Shown here piece by piece: positions 9,676 through 19,714 of a stretch of DNA of 64,000 nt. Under the pieces are notes generated by a model, which worked only from the letters and a program-made list of their open reading frames with translations, was not told where the DNA came from and made no database searches. How positions within the stretch are numbered: the stretch's first letter is position 1; the number at the start of each line of letters is the position of its first letter. The stretch comes from Lepidurus packardi (taxonomy: Eukaryota; Arthropoda; Branchiopoda; Notostraca; Triopsidae): assembly GCA_023053545.1 (NCBI GenBank), contig JAKZAN010000053.1, forward strand, positions 248,001-312,000. The letters run 5' to 3'. The position numbers and the translations under genes were made by a program.

Positions 9676-9825
9676 CTAATTGTACGCCAACGGTCGAAAT
9701 TTTTAGTAATGATGTCGCTAGAATACTTTAGGTTATTGTAATGCTATAAAGATTTGAAAAGTATCTATAAACAGGTTTTGATTTTATTGATGACCTTGTA
9801 GTATTCAAATCTAAAACAAATCATC

Positions 9826-10701
9826 ATGGAAAACGGACTTAAACACGCGTTGGTCACAGGGGCCACAAGCGGCATCGGATATGAACTGGCTAAACTGTTG
9901 GCTAAAGCTGGCTATAATTTGGTACTAGTGGCACGAAACGAAGAGAACTTGCAACGCACCGCCGACGAAATGGCTCTTGTCAATCCCGAGATTCATGCGC
10001 ATATTTTGGCTGTCGATTTATTTGAAGAAAGTGCCGCTGCAAAAATCTACGATTTCACGAGAACACGGGATATAGTGGTAGACATATTGGTCAATGATGC
10101 CGGCCAAGCAGAGTGGGGCAGGTTCACGGAAACTGCCTTGCAACGGGACCGAGAATTGGTTCAGTTGAATATCGTATCGCTGATGAGTTTGACTAAATAT
10201 TATTTGAAAGAAATGGAATTTAGAAACAGCGGCAAAATTTTGCAATTGGCCTCATCGGTTTCCAAAGCACCGTCGCCATATTTTGCTACTTATGCCGCTA
10301 CCAAAGCCTTCGTTTTGTCGTTCACAGAAGCCTTGCAGCAAGAAATGAAAGATACCAATGTCGTGATAACCGCCCTTAGGCCGGATGCAACCGACACCGA
10401 TTTTTTTCGGAAAGCAAATGCGGAGGGTTCAACGGTCTACAAAGAAGGCAACATCTATTCTCCTGAAGAAGTTGCAAAAGCGGGTTTTGACGGCTTGATG
10501 AATGGCGATGCAGTTGTTATTCCTGGCTTTATGAACAAAGCCAAAAACGTCTTGAACACGATTTTACCAGATAGCGCGGTGGCCAAACAAATGGAAGGCC
10601 AAATGGAACCCAGTGATGAAACAGAGGGCCGCACCCGTTCAGATCATGAGCCGTCTTTGCGCGAAGGGGAGTCGATGAGCGCAAAGGGCCGAAATCAGTA
10701 A
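9826..10701 (+). CDS. SDR family oxidoreductase
   Basis: Short-chain dehydrogenase/reductase of the classical type, NAD(P)-dependent with a Rossmann fold. The cofactor motif TGATSGIG is at 11-18, NDAG (variant of NNAG) at 90-93, catalytic Ser at about 143-144, and YAATK gives Tyr156 and Lys160. Substrate unknown; it resembles the DltE/YdfG-like clade of general aldehyde or ketone reductases. The last roughly 35 residues (from about 258) are polar and low in hydrophobics, unlike an SDR core, and run up to the repeat element that begins 27 bp downstream. The original end may have been altered by that element. It stands alone between the divergent pheT and a convergent bestrophin gene. Confidence 0.88.
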   Translation: MENGLKHALVTGATSGIGYELAKLLAKAGYNLVLVARNEENLQRTADEMALVNPEIHAHILAVDLFEESAAAKIYDFTRTRDIVVDILVNDAGQAEWGRFTETALQRDRELVQLNIVSLMSLTKYYLKEMEFRNSGKILQLASSVSKAPSPYFATYAATKAFVLSFTEALQQEMKDTNVVITALRPDATDTDFFRKANAEGSTVYKEGNIYSPEEVAKAGFDGLMNGDAVVIPGFMNKAKNVLNTILPDSAVAKQMEGQMEPSDETEGRTRSDHEPSLREGESMSAKGRNQ

Positions 10702-11049
10702 ATTCAATTTTTTGCGAACACCATTTCCGCGTTAGCGATGGAAGCGGCATCCTTTTTTGCGTTGATAAATGCTGTTTTTTCAGAAGGATGCCGCTTGCAA
10801 AAAAGATAGAGCGGACAGCGCGACCCGCAAAATAAAAGCTGTGTTAAGGCACAAATGCTGAATAGGGGAACGCCCAGAATCGAAAACAGCGTAGTCGTGC
10901 GAAGCGAATAATGAAGAGATTTTGGTTTTTGGGCGTTTTAACGGGCTGTCTGTACAATCCCGCTAGAACATTTTTTGTGCGATTTGGCCACAAGGTCAGC
11001 GGGGATTTCCCTGCCCATCCCTAACGCGCATTGTGCTCAAAAACGAGAT
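10702..11049. other. 348-bp non-coding spacer between SDR and bestrophin genes
   Basis: No convincing ORF. Nearly all of it is occupied by the inverted-repeat-bounded element described separately (10728-11028). Confidence 0.7.
10728..11028. repeat. 301-bp intergenic element with 14-bp terminal inverted repeats
   Basis: CGCGTTAGCGATGG at 10728-10741 and CCATCCCTAACGCG at 11015-11028 are inverted repeats that match in 13 of 14 positions. Inside, AAGCGGCATCCTT (10742-10754) and AAGGATGCCGCTT (10784-10796) form a perfect 13-bp stem. A second half resembles the fragment at 3362-3405. No transposase ORF is present. The layout suggests a non-autonomous MITE-like or structured-RNA repeat. Sequences of this style are frequent between Flavobacterium genes (from memory). 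Confidence 0.72.
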
Positions 11050-11916
11050 TTACGATATTATTTCGGCAACGTGCTTTTTGATGTTTTCTGCCATTTTTTG
11101 GGTCGGTAAATCGTTCGCATCGATGCCAAATGGATCTTCAATTTCTTCTGCAATGAGTTCTAAACTTGCCAATACGTAGAAAATAAAGACCACCACAGGA
11201 ACCACATAGTAGCCCAAACTAAAGGCGTAGCCAAAGGGCAAAGTCATGACGTAGAAAAAGATAAACTTTTTTAGAAAGGCGCTGTATGAGTAGGGGATTG
11301 GTGTGTTTTTGATGCGTTCGCAGGCGCCGCAAATTTCCGTGAAAGATTGCAGTTCAGCATTGATTATGAGAAGTTCCTCGCCGCTAATTTTTTGCGTTTT
11401 ATAAAGTTTTGTAACTTGCTCATACAACGCTTTTGCGACTTGATTGGGTTTGTGGTTGTGGTGATCGATTTCCAAATCCACGTTATCAAAAAGTTGCTTT
11501 GCAGTTTCATCGTCTTTGAGGTGGAGGTGCAGCACTTGCGCGTAGGCTGGAATTAATTTTTTGAAAACAGCGCGATCCTCAGGTTGATCGATTATGGTGG
11601 CGATTTTTATGGCTAGATTTCTGCTGCTGTTCACTAACGTTCCCCACATTTTGCGGCCTTCCCACCACCGGTCATATGCAGTATTGGTTCTGAAAACAAG
11701 TAATAACGAAATGACAAATCCGAGCATTCCATGCAAAATAGTGATGTTTTTAATGTAGCTTGTGTCGGATAATTGCCAAAAGACGACTTCCATATACCCA
11801 ATTATTCCGGAGTAGATGCCGATAGCAATCATGACTGGAAACAACTGCCGAAAGGTGTCTGCTTTATGAAATCTGAAGATGAAGGTGAACCAGTCTTTTG
11901 TATTATACGAAACCAT
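11050..11916 (-). CDS. Bestrophin family ion channel
   Basis: Inner-membrane protein of the bestrophin/UPF0187 family, pentameric anion or cation channels. The 288 residues start MVSYNTKDWFTFIFRFHKADTF. Hydrophobic segments lie at about 25-45, 60-77, 212-230 and 232-250. The signature FRTNTAYDRWWEGRKMWG follows the second segment. The C-terminal EEIEDPFGIDANDLPT is the conserved acidic EDPFG motif seen in bacterial members. Ion specificity cannot be read from sequence. No obvious operon partner: the gap to the efflux operon is 30 bp, and the gene is upstream-independent with its start at 11916. Confidence 0.9.
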   Translation of the reverse strand: MVSYNTKDWFTFIFRFHKADTFRQLFPVMIAIGIYSGIIGYMEVVFWQLSDTSYIKNITILHGMLGFVISLLLVFRTNTAYDRWWEGRKMWGTLVNSSRNLAIKIATIIDQPEDRAVFKKLIPAYAQVLHLHLKDDETAKQLFDNVDLEIDHHNHKPNQVAKALYEQVTKLYKTQKISGEELLIINAELQSFTEICGACERIKNTPIPYSYSAFLKKFIFFYVMTLPFGYAFSLGYYVVPVVVFIFYVLASLELIAEEIEDPFGIDANDLPTQKMAENIKKHVAEIIS

Positions 11917-11946
11917 GATGCGTTTTTAAGTAGGCAAATATAAACT

Positions 11947-13251
11947 TTAGAACGTTATGGCGCCTGCAAGTTCTTTCAGGGCAATTTCCGATCGTTTTGC
12001 TTGTATTTGCGCGTTGGTTTGTCGCACTCGAGCGTTTAGATAATTGAGTTGAGCGGTTCGGAATTCGATTGTTGTTATAGTTCCAATCCGGAATTTTTCG
12101 ATCGTGATTTGCAAGTTTTGCTGGGCTAATTGGACATTTACTTGCTCCAATTGGATTAATTTTAAATTGGTTGTGTAAGTCTTATACAATCCTGCAATTT
12201 GTGATGTGATTTTTTGGCGTTCTTGCTGGATGACAAGTAGGCTGTTTTCGATTTCCAATTTCGCAATTTTTTCATTCCTGTTTTGGTTAAACCCATCAAA
12301 AATATTGAGCGATGCTGAAAATCCGTAATTGAATCCTTTTGCAGTGGATTGTGTCGTGAAGCCTAAACTTGACTGGGTTTCGTTAAAATTATAACCGGAT
12401 AGTAAATTGACAATAGGGTAGCGATCTGCTTTTATTTGCTGGAGGTTTAGCTCCGCTATTCGGTTGTTAATAATCTGAGTTTGCAATTGCGGATTTTGGC
12501 TATTGGCTGCGTCGATGAGGGCGGCAACTTCCAGGGTTGGGTCTACACTAATACTGTCTGTGACATCAAATTCTGTATTAACATCTCGCGCTAGAAGTGT
12601 GTTTAATTGAATTTTAGTGTTCGCAAAAAGTTCTTGCTGCCGCAATTGTGTTGTGATGTCTGCATTTAAATCCACTTTTGCATTGAGTACTTCTAGTTTG
12701 GATGCTTTTCCGATTGTGAAGCGGTTTTGAGCCAAGTCAACTCGTTTTTGCGAGATTACCATTAAGCTATCCAAAGCGGCAATTTGCTGTTTTTGCTGCA
12801 CTAGTTCATAGTAGGTTGACATTACGTTAGCAACGCGATTCATAACGGTGAATTGCAATTGGGCGTTTCCTAATTTTTGAAGTTCCTTTAATTGATCATA
12901 CCGCGCAAACATTTTGAAGCCGTCGAAAATTGTCCAGCCAAGGCTGACGCCATATTGCAACGTGTTGTTTTTGGCATTATCCAGTGTTAGCACTTGCCCG
13001 TCTGCTCTGGTTTGTGTGCTGTTTTGGATGCTGTTGTTGTCGTGCACGGCGGCGCGCAACGATGGCAGAAATCCGGCGTTTCCTAAGCTAATGTTTTGCT
13101 TGTGGGCCTCTAACTCATTTTTCGAAATCTTGATTTCATAATTGTTTTCGAGGGCAACCTGCATGGCTTGTTGCATCGTCAAAACTTCTTGTGCGTTTGC
13201 AACAAATCCACAACAGAGAACGGACAATATAAAATAATACTTAGGAATCAT
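11947..13251 (-). CDS. TolC family outer membrane efflux protein
   Basis: Outer membrane channel of a tripartite RND pump. The chosen start is the ATG at 13251, giving 434 residues and an 11-base overlap with the permease gene; two earlier in-frame starts (13287, 13269) lie deeper inside the permease gene. Signal peptide MIPKYYFILSVLCCGFVANA, cleaved before QE. Two repeats of the TolC helical-hairpin fold are visible by long amphipathic Q- and N-rich helices (LTMQQAMQVALENNYEIKIS near the N-terminus, IEFRTAQLNYLNARVRQTNA near the C-terminus). Third gene of the adaptor-permease-TolC operon. Confidence 0.92.
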   Translation of the reverse strand: MIPKYYFILSVLCCGFVANAQEVLTMQQAMQVALENNYEIKISKNELEAHKQNISLGNAGFLPSLRAAVHDNNSIQNSTQTRADGQVLTLDNAKNNTLQYGVSLGWTIFDGFKMFARYDQLKELQKLGNAQLQFTVMNRVANVMSTYYELVQQKQQIAALDSLMVISQKRVDLAQNRFTIGKASKLEVLNAKVDLNADITTQLRQQELFANTKIQLNTLLARDVNTEFDVTDSISVDPTLEVAALIDAANSQNPQLQTQIINNRIAELNLQQIKADRYPIVNLLSGYNFNETQSSLGFTTQSTAKGFNYGFSASLNIFDGFNQNRNEKIAKLEIENSLLVIQQERQKITSQIAGLYKTYTTNLKLIQLEQVNVQLAQQNLQITIEKFRIGTITTIEFRTAQLNYLNARVRQTNAQIQAKRSEIALKELAGAITF

Positions 13252-16200
13252 GTGCAATCTCTTTTTCATATTCGGCAATATGGTCAAATTCTGGTCTGTG
13301 TTTTTTTGGTCTTGACCACATTAGATATATGGCTGGGATCACGAATAATGTTAGTACTAGCGAGAATAAAGTGCCACCCACAATAACAACCCCCATCCCA
13401 ATTCTGCTAGTGGAGGCAGCTCCTAAAGACAATGCAATTGGCAACGCACCAAGGGCAATTGTTAAACTGGTCATCAATATTGGTCGTAAGCGCGCTTCAG
13501 ATGCCTGCGTAATGGCTTCCATTTTTGATTTTCCTTGATCACGCAATTGATTGGCAAATTCGACAATTAGAATGCCGTTTTTAGTCACCAATCCGATAAG
13601 CATTATGGTTCCAATTTGGCTAAAGATATTCCAAGTTTGGTCGAATAACCACAGTGAAAATAGCGCTCCTGCAACTGCCATTGGGACGGTTAGGATAATG
13701 ATAAATGGGTCAATAAAGCTTTCAAATTGCGCGGCCAAAATGAGAAAAATAAGCAATAACGCCAATCCAAAAGCGAAGGCTGTATTCGAGTTGCTTTCAA
13801 CAAAATCTCTAGATTCACCGCCCAAATCGGTTGTGAAGCTTGGATCGAGCACTTTTTGTTTGATGCGTTCCATGGCATCGATTCCGTCGCTGATACTTTT
13901 GCCTGGGGCCAAGCCTGCAGATACGGTAGCCGACATGTATCGGTTGTTGTGGTATAACTGAGGCGGGCTGCTCTGCTCTTCTATATTGACAACATTATCC
14001 ATTTGGATTAGTTCTCCTTTTTTATTTTTTACGAACATCGAGGTTAAATCGAGTGGGGTATCGCGGTCTTTTTTATCAAATTGACCCATTACTTGGTATT
14101 GTTTGCCATTCATCATAAAATAGCCAAATCTTTGCCCGCTTAAAGAAAGCTGTAAAGTCTGCGCAATGTCAATTACAGAAACACCTAAACTTTCAGCTTT
14201 TTCACGGTCAATTGTGACATAGATTTCTGGTTTATTAAATTTAAGATTGACATCCGTGTTTGAAAAAGTTGGATCTTGTGCGGCTTCATCCATAAACAAG
14301 GGAATCTTTTCTTGTAATTTCTCAAAATTTGGCGCTTGGATAATGTACTGAATTGGAAGTCCGCCCCGCCGATTTACGGCAATTGTGGGCGATTCAGAGA
14401 CATTCGTTTTGGCTTCGGGAAACTTTTTTGTCCATTTTGTTAGACTTTCGGCTAATTCTTTCTGTGATTTTTCCCGTTCCGATGATTCCACTAGCGCAAT
14501 TCGGGCTCGTCCGCTGTTAACTGACGAAGCGCCAAAACCAGGTGATGTAATGATTAAAGCAATTTTTTTCTCAGGAATCGAATCTTGTATCAGTTGTGTC
14601 AATTCCATCATAAAACGATCCATATACTCATAAGAAGCGCCTTCAGGAGCGGATACATTAACACTTAAAAAACTGCGGTCATCATACGGCGCAGTCTCTT
14701 TTTGGATAGAAGAAAAGAATAAGATTATTAGACCAATACAGCCAATTAGGATTGGAAAACTAAGCCATTTTCGCTTCATAAAACTTGACAGAGAAGTGGC
14801 ATAAGCCGCATTCATTTGTACAAAGTATTTTTCGGTTGCGTTGTAAAATTTAGACCGTTTTTGTTCGCCGCCTTTCATTAAATACGCATTCAGCATTGGC
14901 GTAAGGGTTAAAGAAACGAAGGCAGAAATCAGTACCGCGGATCCAATTACAATTCCAAACTCGCGAAAAAGTCGGCCAACGAAGCCTTCAAGAAATATTA
15001 CAGGTAAAAACACTGCTGCGAGCGTAATTGAAATGGAAATTACTGCAAAGAAAATTTCGTTGGAACCTTTAATGGCCGCTTCAATAGGCGACATGCCTTC
15101 TTCAACTTTTTTGAAGATGTTTTCCGTGACAACTATTCCGTCGTCGACTACTAAGCCTGTTGCCAATACAATTGCCAGTAATGTTAGCACATTAACTGAA
15201 AATCCGAGGAGCCACATGATAAAAAATGTGGCGATTAAGGAAACAGGAATATCAATTAATGGCCTGAAAGCAATAGCCCAATTTCTGAAAAACAAATAGA
15301 TGATTAGAATAACCAACAAGATCGAAATGCCTAATGTTTCAACCACTTCTACAACCGCTTTTTTTACAAAAACAGTATTGTCTATGGCTACATTCACTTT
15401 AAAGTCTTTGGGAAGATCTTTCTTGAGTTGGTCGTATTGTTTATAAAAAGCATCGGAAATCTCCAAGTAGTTTGTGCCAGGCTGTGGAATAATTGCCAAC
15501 CCAATCATTGGCTGGCCATTCTCACTTAACTTTGTTTCTAAATTTTCGGCTTCTAATGATGCTTTTCCGATGTCGGCCAGTCGTACTACCTTTTCACCTT
15601 CAGCGCGGATCACAATGTTGTTAAATTGCTCTTCGGTCGATAAATTCCCAATGGTTTTAACCGTTAGTTCTGTGTTGGCACCAGTCAGTTTTCCAGAAGG
15701 TAGCTCTACATTTTGGGCGGACAAAGCGGCACGCACTTCTGAAACGGTACAACCGTATGATGCCAATCGAACTGGATCAATCCACAAGCGCATAGCATAC
15801 TTGCGAAGCCCCCAAATCTGAACGCTACTAACCCCCGGAATCGTTTGCAAACGAGGTGCTATCGTGTTCTCCGCATAATCTGATAATTGAAGTACGTTTT
15901 TGATGTCGCTTTGTAAAGTCATGGCGATAATCGCTTCAGAGTCGGCATCAGATTTCGAAACAACTGGGGGCGCATCAATATCTTGCGGCAAACTTCTAAC
16001 AGCTTGTGCAACCTTGTCGCGGACATCGTTTGCTGCTTCTTCAAGATTTTTATCGAGATTAAATTCGATCGTAATTGTGCTGGAACCTTGGTTACTAGAC
16101 GATGTAATGTTTCGAATACCGTCAATCGAATTAATCGCTTTTTCTAACGGTTCCGTAATCTGCGATTCAATAATGTCTGCATTGGCGCCTGCATAATTTG

Positions 16201-16345
16201 TGCGGACAGATATTTGTGCAGGATCTATCGATGGAAATTCGCGTATTCCCAAATAGGTATATCCAATAATCCCGAATAGTATTAATGCTAAATTCATTAC
16301 TATTGTTAGGACAGGCCGCTTGATGCTAATGGTGGATAAACTCAT
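13241..16345 (-). CDS. Efflux RND transporter permease (AcrB/HAE1 type)
   Basis: Proton-driven inner-membrane pump of the resistance-nodulation-division superfamily, 1034 residues. MSLSTISIKRPVLTIVMNL is TM1, preceding the periplasmic porter domain. The TM4 motif LVVDDGIVVTENIF carries the proton-relay aspartates. TM2 to TM6 lie at about 330-480, a second large periplasmic loop follows TM7, and the last helices include LVTKNGILIVEFANQLRDQG. Length and layout match AcrB homologues. It overlaps the adaptor gene by four bases upstream. Substrates are unknown and no TetR- or MarR-type regulator is adjacent. Confidence 0.95.
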   Translation of the reverse strand: MSLSTISIKRPVLTIVMNLALILFGIIGYTYLGIREFPSIDPAQISVRTNYAGANADIIESQITEPLEKAINSIDGIRNITSSSNQGSSTITIEFNLDKNLEEAANDVRDKVAQAVRSLPQDIDAPPVVSKSDADSEAIIAMTLQSDIKNVLQLSDYAENTIAPRLQTIPGVSSVQIWGLRKYAMRLWIDPVRLASYGCTVSEVRAALSAQNVELPSGKLTGANTELTVKTIGNLSTEEQFNNIVIRAEGEKVVRLADIGKASLEAENLETKLSENGQPMIGLAIIPQPGTNYLEISDAFYKQYDQLKKDLPKDFKVNVAIDNTVFVKKAVVEVVETLGISILLVILIIYLFFRNWAIAFRPLIDIPVSLIATFFIMWLLGFSVNVLTLLAIVLATGLVVDDGIVVTENIFKKVEEGMSPIEAAIKGSNEIFFAVISISITLAAVFLPVIFLEGFVGRLFREFGIVIGSAVLISAFVSLTLTPMLNAYLMKGGEQKRSKFYNATEKYFVQMNAAYATSLSSFMKRKWLSFPILIGCIGLIILFFSSIQKETAPYDDRSFLSVNVSAPEGASYEYMDRFMMELTQLIQDSIPEKKIALIITSPGFGASSVNSGRARIALVESSEREKSQKELAESLTKWTKKFPEAKTNVSESPTIAVNRRGGLPIQYIIQAPNFEKLQEKIPLFMDEAAQDPTFSNTDVNLKFNKPEIYVTIDREKAESLGVSVIDIAQTLQLSLSGQRFGYFMMNGKQYQVMGQFDKKDRDTPLDLTSMFVKNKKGELIQMDNVVNIEEQSSPPQLYHNNRYMSATVSAGLAPGKSISDGIDAMERIKQKVLDPSFTTDLGGESRDFVESNSNTAFAFGLALLLIFLILAAQFESFIDPFIIILTVPMAVAGALFSLWLFDQTWNIFSQIGTIMLIGLVTKNGILIVEFANQLRDQGKSKMEAITQASEARLRPILMTSLTIALGALPIALSLGAASTSRIGMGVVIVGGTLFSLVLTLFVIPAIYLMWSRPKKHRPEFDHIAEYEKEIAHDS

Positions 16346-17406
16346 GATTTAACGCTTACTTTAATTGGAGCTTCGTTTTTTAAACTCATAATTCCAGTTG
16401 TTATTAAGGTATCGCCAACTTTTAATCCAGCAGTAACCAGAATGTCTTTTTCGCGTCTTGTTCCAGTTTCGACCATTACTTCCGAAGCTTTTCCTCCAAT
16501 TGAAATGAATACTTTTTTGCCGTTTTGAACAGGTATTAGTGCTTCTGTAGGCACAAAAATTGCATTTTCTATTTGAGCCAGTGGTAGTTGGACATTTGCA
16601 AACGTTCCCGGCAGTAATTTCCCTTTTTGATTTTCTGCAATAGCCCTTATTTTTAGCGTCCTAGTTGCCGTTTCTATCTCAGGCTCAACAGCATAAATTT
16701 TGGCTTGATGGTTGTCTGTTGATCCGGAAGTAGTAAATGACAAAGTGCCACCAGAAATGATTTGATTGGCGTATTTTTCAGGTACTGAAAACGTTATTTT
16801 TACTTTGCTGTTATTCACCAATTTGGCCACCACAGTTGTGGGCGTAACGAATGTTCCTTTCGAAATTGACCGCAAACCGATGATTCCAGAAAACGGTGCT
16901 TTTATAGCTGTTTTTGCAATTTGGGCTTTAAATAGCTGGACTTGCGCTTGAGAAGATTCTAATTCTGCTCGTGCGACATCATATTCTTCTTGGCTAATTG
17001 CTTCTTTTTGCAACAATAATTTTGCCCGGCGTTCATTTTCTGATGCTAATGACTGCGCAGTTTTTGCTTTTGCGAGTTGGGCACGGAGTTCATTGTCATT
17101 TACTTTAAAAAGTAACTGACCTTCTGAAACTTGCGTCCCTTCATTAAAATTTATACTTTCAACAATCCCTGAAACCTCACTGCGAATTTCTATTGTTTCA
17201 TTTGCTTCGATTGAACCGGAAAGTGATAAGCTATTTGCAAACGATTCAGATTGAAGTATAAGCCCACGCACATTTGCAGGCATCTTTTTACCGTTTCCTT
17301 TTTCTTGCTCGGCATTTTTCGCGGATTTATTTTCGGCAATTCTATAAACTATGAAGGATGTTAATCCAATAAGTAATAAACTGTAAACAAAGTATTTAAT
17401 TTTCAT
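16342..17406 (-). CDS. Efflux RND transporter periplasmic adaptor subunit
   Basis: Membrane fusion protein that links the RND permease to the TolC channel. 354 residues with an N-terminal membrane anchor (IKYFVYSLLLIGLTSFIVYR). The lipoyl/barrel-sandwich halves are seen at SGIVESINFNEGTQVSEGQL and IKAPFSGIIGLRSISKGTFV, separated by a coiled-coil hairpin rich in A, E, K and Q (about 110-165). Beta-barrel and membrane-proximal domains follow. No lipobox. First gene of the three-gene efflux operon; four-base overlap with the permease. Confidence 0.93.
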   Translation of the reverse strand: MKIKYFVYSLLLIGLTSFIVYRIAENKSAKNAEQEKGNGKKMPANVRGLILQSESFANSLSLSGSIEANETIEIRSEVSGIVESINFNEGTQVSEGQLLFKVNDNELRAQLAKAKTAQSLASENERRAKLLLQKEAISQEEYDVARAELESSQAQVQLFKAQIAKTAIKAPFSGIIGLRSISKGTFVTPTTVVAKLVNNSKVKITFSVPEKYANQIISGGTLSFTTSGSTDNHQAKIYAVEPEIETATRTLKIRAIAENQKGKLLPGTFANVQLPLAQIENAIFVPTEALIPVQNGKKVFISIGGKASEVMVETGTRREKDILVTAGLKVGDTLITTGIMSLKNEAPIKVSVKS

Positions 17407-17495
17407 TTTAGGATAAGTAATAAAAAAGGCAAAGTTACCTTTTAATAGTTGTGGGATTTTGCAGTTAGATTTAATTTAACGTATACGGAAAAAGA

Positions 17496-19601
17496 TTAGC
17501 TGATATAATTCCAAATGTTTTTCTTTTTTGAAAGCGCAATAAAAGCAGTACGCATATTTGCATGTTCAGGCAGCATTAATTGTGGATCGCGTTGCAGCAA
17601 ATGCACTGCTTTTTCGCGCGCGATTTGCAGGATTTCCTTGTCGCGAACAATATCGGCAATTTGCAAATTGAGAACCCCACTTTGTTGGGTACCCATTAAA
17701 TCTCCGGGCCCACGAAGATTCAAATCTACTTCCGCGATTTCGAAGCCATCATTTGTTCGAACCATTGTCTCCATCCTAATTTTTGTATCGTTTGACAATT
17801 TGTGAGAAGTCATTAAAATGCAATAGCTTTGTTCGGCTCCACGTCCCACTCGGCCCCGCAATTGGTGCAATTGAGACAAACCAAAACGCTCTGCACTTTC
17901 AATAATCATCACACTCGCGTTTGGAACATTTACGCCAACTTCAATCACCGTTGTGGCAACCATAATATTTGTTTTGCCTTCTGAAAACCGCTTCATTTCA
18001 GCATCTTTTTCGGCAGGTTTCATTTTTCCATGTAAAATCGAAATGGCGTAATGCGGCAGTGGAAAATCTCTTGATATGCTTTCATAGCCGTCCATTAAAT
18101 CTTTAAAATCCATTTTTTCGCTTTCTTGGATTAATGGATAGACGATATAGATTTGGCGGCCTTTTGCAATTTCATCACGTATGAATTTCCAAACGATAAG
18201 CCGGTTTGAATCGAAGCGGTGAACGGTCTGAATTGGTTTTCTGCCGGGCGGCAACTCGTCTATTACTGAAATATCCAAATCGCCATACAAACTCATCGCC
18301 AAAGTGCGCGGAATAGGGGTGGCGGTCATGACCAAAACGTGGGGCGGAATGCTATTTTTTTGCCACAATTTAGAACGCTGAGCCACTCCAAACCGGTGCT
18401 GTTCGTCGATAATTGCAAGTCCGAGGTTTTTAAATTTTACCTTATCTTCCAAAAGCGCATGCGTTCCAATTATAATGTTGAGGCTCCCATTTTCCAATTC
18501 TTCATGTATAATTCGGCGGTTGGCAATTTTTGTAGAACCGGTTAATATCTTAATGTTAATGCCAATGTTTGCAGCTAATTCGCTTAAACCAATATAGTGC
18601 TGGTTGGCAAGAATTTCGGTTGGCGCCATCAGACATGCTTGAAAACCGTTATCCAAAGCGAGTAGCATGCTCATTAATGCGACAATTGTTTTTCCTGATC
18701 CAACATCGCCTTGCAAAAGCCGGTTCATTTGTGCTGGATTGCCCATGTCAGCTCTAATTTCTTTTAATACACGCTTTTGAGCCGACGTAAGTTCAAATGG
18801 CAAATGATTTTTATAGAAATCATTAAAAAGATTGCCCACATTGGTGAAAGCATGCCCTTTAATTTTATGTTTCCGTACTTTATTTTTGGTTATCAATTGC
18901 AGTTGAATAAAAAATAGCTCTTCGAACTTTAGTCGTTCTTGTGCCTTAGATAAGTCGCCTGCACTTTTCGGAAAATGAATATTAATTACTGCCTGCCTTT
19001 TGTCAACTAACTGCATTTCATCCATCAAATATTGTGGCAATGTTTCTCCGATGAGTGTGTGCGTTTCCAAAAACAATTGTTGCACTAGTTTATTAATCAC
19101 CCTGTTGGAAATGCCTTTATTTGACAGCGCCTCCGTTGAAGGATATACGGGCTGCAAGGCAGTTCGCAACTTGCTTTGGTGTTCAGACAACAATTCAATT
19201 TCTGGATGCGGCATGTTGTAGATGCCATTAAAAGCACTAACTTTTCCAAACGCCACAATTGGCTCATTAAGTTTCAGACTTTCGCGTATCCATTTGTGGC
19301 CTTGAAACCAAACCAAATCCATTTCAGAATTACCGTCAGTAAAAGTGGCGACTAGCCTTTTGCCACGTTTTTGCTCAACAGTTTTAATGTGGATTATTTT
19401 TCCGATAATTTGAACTTCGGCTGTAATACTGCTATTGAGTTCATTAATCTTGTAATATTTCGTCCGATCGATGTACCGATTTGCATAAAAATTCATCAAA
19501 TCTTGGTACGTTTGAATGCCCAATTCTTTGCGAAGCAGCGCGCCACGATTGGGACCAACGCCTTTTAGGTATTCAATTGCTGTTTCAAAAATTGGACTCA
19601 A
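17496..19601 (-). CDS. recG: ATP-dependent DNA helicase RecG
   Basis: Branch-migrating helicase that regresses stalled forks and processes Holliday junctions. 701 residues, the family norm. Wedge/OB domain in the first about 280 residues (GKIIHIKTVEQKRGKRLVAT). Motor motifs are LLQGDVGSGKTIVALMSML (Walker A), IIDEQHRFGVAQR (DEQH box), VMTATPIPRTLAM (motif III), ATTVIEVGVNVPNASVM and QLHQLRGRVGRG (motif VI). The C-terminal GDLMGTQQSGVLNLQIADI region is characteristic of RecG. Single gene transcribed toward the efflux operon, with about 90 bp between them. Confidence 0.96.
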   Translation of the reverse strand: MSPIFETAIEYLKGVGPNRGALLRKELGIQTYQDLMNFYANRYIDRTKYYKINELNSSITAEVQIIGKIIHIKTVEQKRGKRLVATFTDGNSEMDLVWFQGHKWIRESLKLNEPIVAFGKVSAFNGIYNMPHPEIELLSEHQSKLRTALQPVYPSTEALSNKGISNRVINKLVQQLFLETHTLIGETLPQYLMDEMQLVDKRQAVINIHFPKSAGDLSKAQERLKFEELFFIQLQLITKNKVRKHKIKGHAFTNVGNLFNDFYKNHLPFELTSAQKRVLKEIRADMGNPAQMNRLLQGDVGSGKTIVALMSMLLALDNGFQACLMAPTEILANQHYIGLSELAANIGINIKILTGSTKIANRRIIHEELENGSLNIIIGTHALLEDKVKFKNLGLAIIDEQHRFGVAQRSKLWQKNSIPPHVLVMTATPIPRTLAMSLYGDLDISVIDELPPGRKPIQTVHRFDSNRLIVWKFIRDEIAKGRQIYIVYPLIQESEKMDFKDLMDGYESISRDFPLPHYAISILHGKMKPAEKDAEMKRFSEGKTNIMVATTVIEVGVNVPNASVMIIESAERFGLSQLHQLRGRVGRGAEQSYCILMTSHKLSNDTKIRMETMVRTNDGFEIAEVDLNLRGPGDLMGTQQSGVLNLQIADIVRDKEILQIAREKAVHLLQRDPQLMLPEHANMRTAFIALSKKKNIWNYIS

Positions 19602-19692
19602 ATTTCTTTTTGTTGCGTTGTTAAATCGTTGTAGCGAAGATACTTTTTAATTTCAATTTTTAAAAACACGATTGTAAGTCGGTATTCCTTTG

Positions 19693-19700
19693 TAAATTTG
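19693..19700 (+). promoter_or_regulatory. -7 box upstream of M1 peptidase gene
   Basis: TAAATTTG, an exact TAnnTTTG match, 15 bases before the ATG at 19715. This implies a very short leader, common in Bacteroidota. Confidence 0.5.
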
Positions 19701-19714
19701 GATGCTATACATAA

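Noticed and set aside
15474-15821. A 115-residue plus-strand ORF in the RND permease gene
   Set aside because: Lies antisense within a conserved gene; composition is that of a shadow frame.
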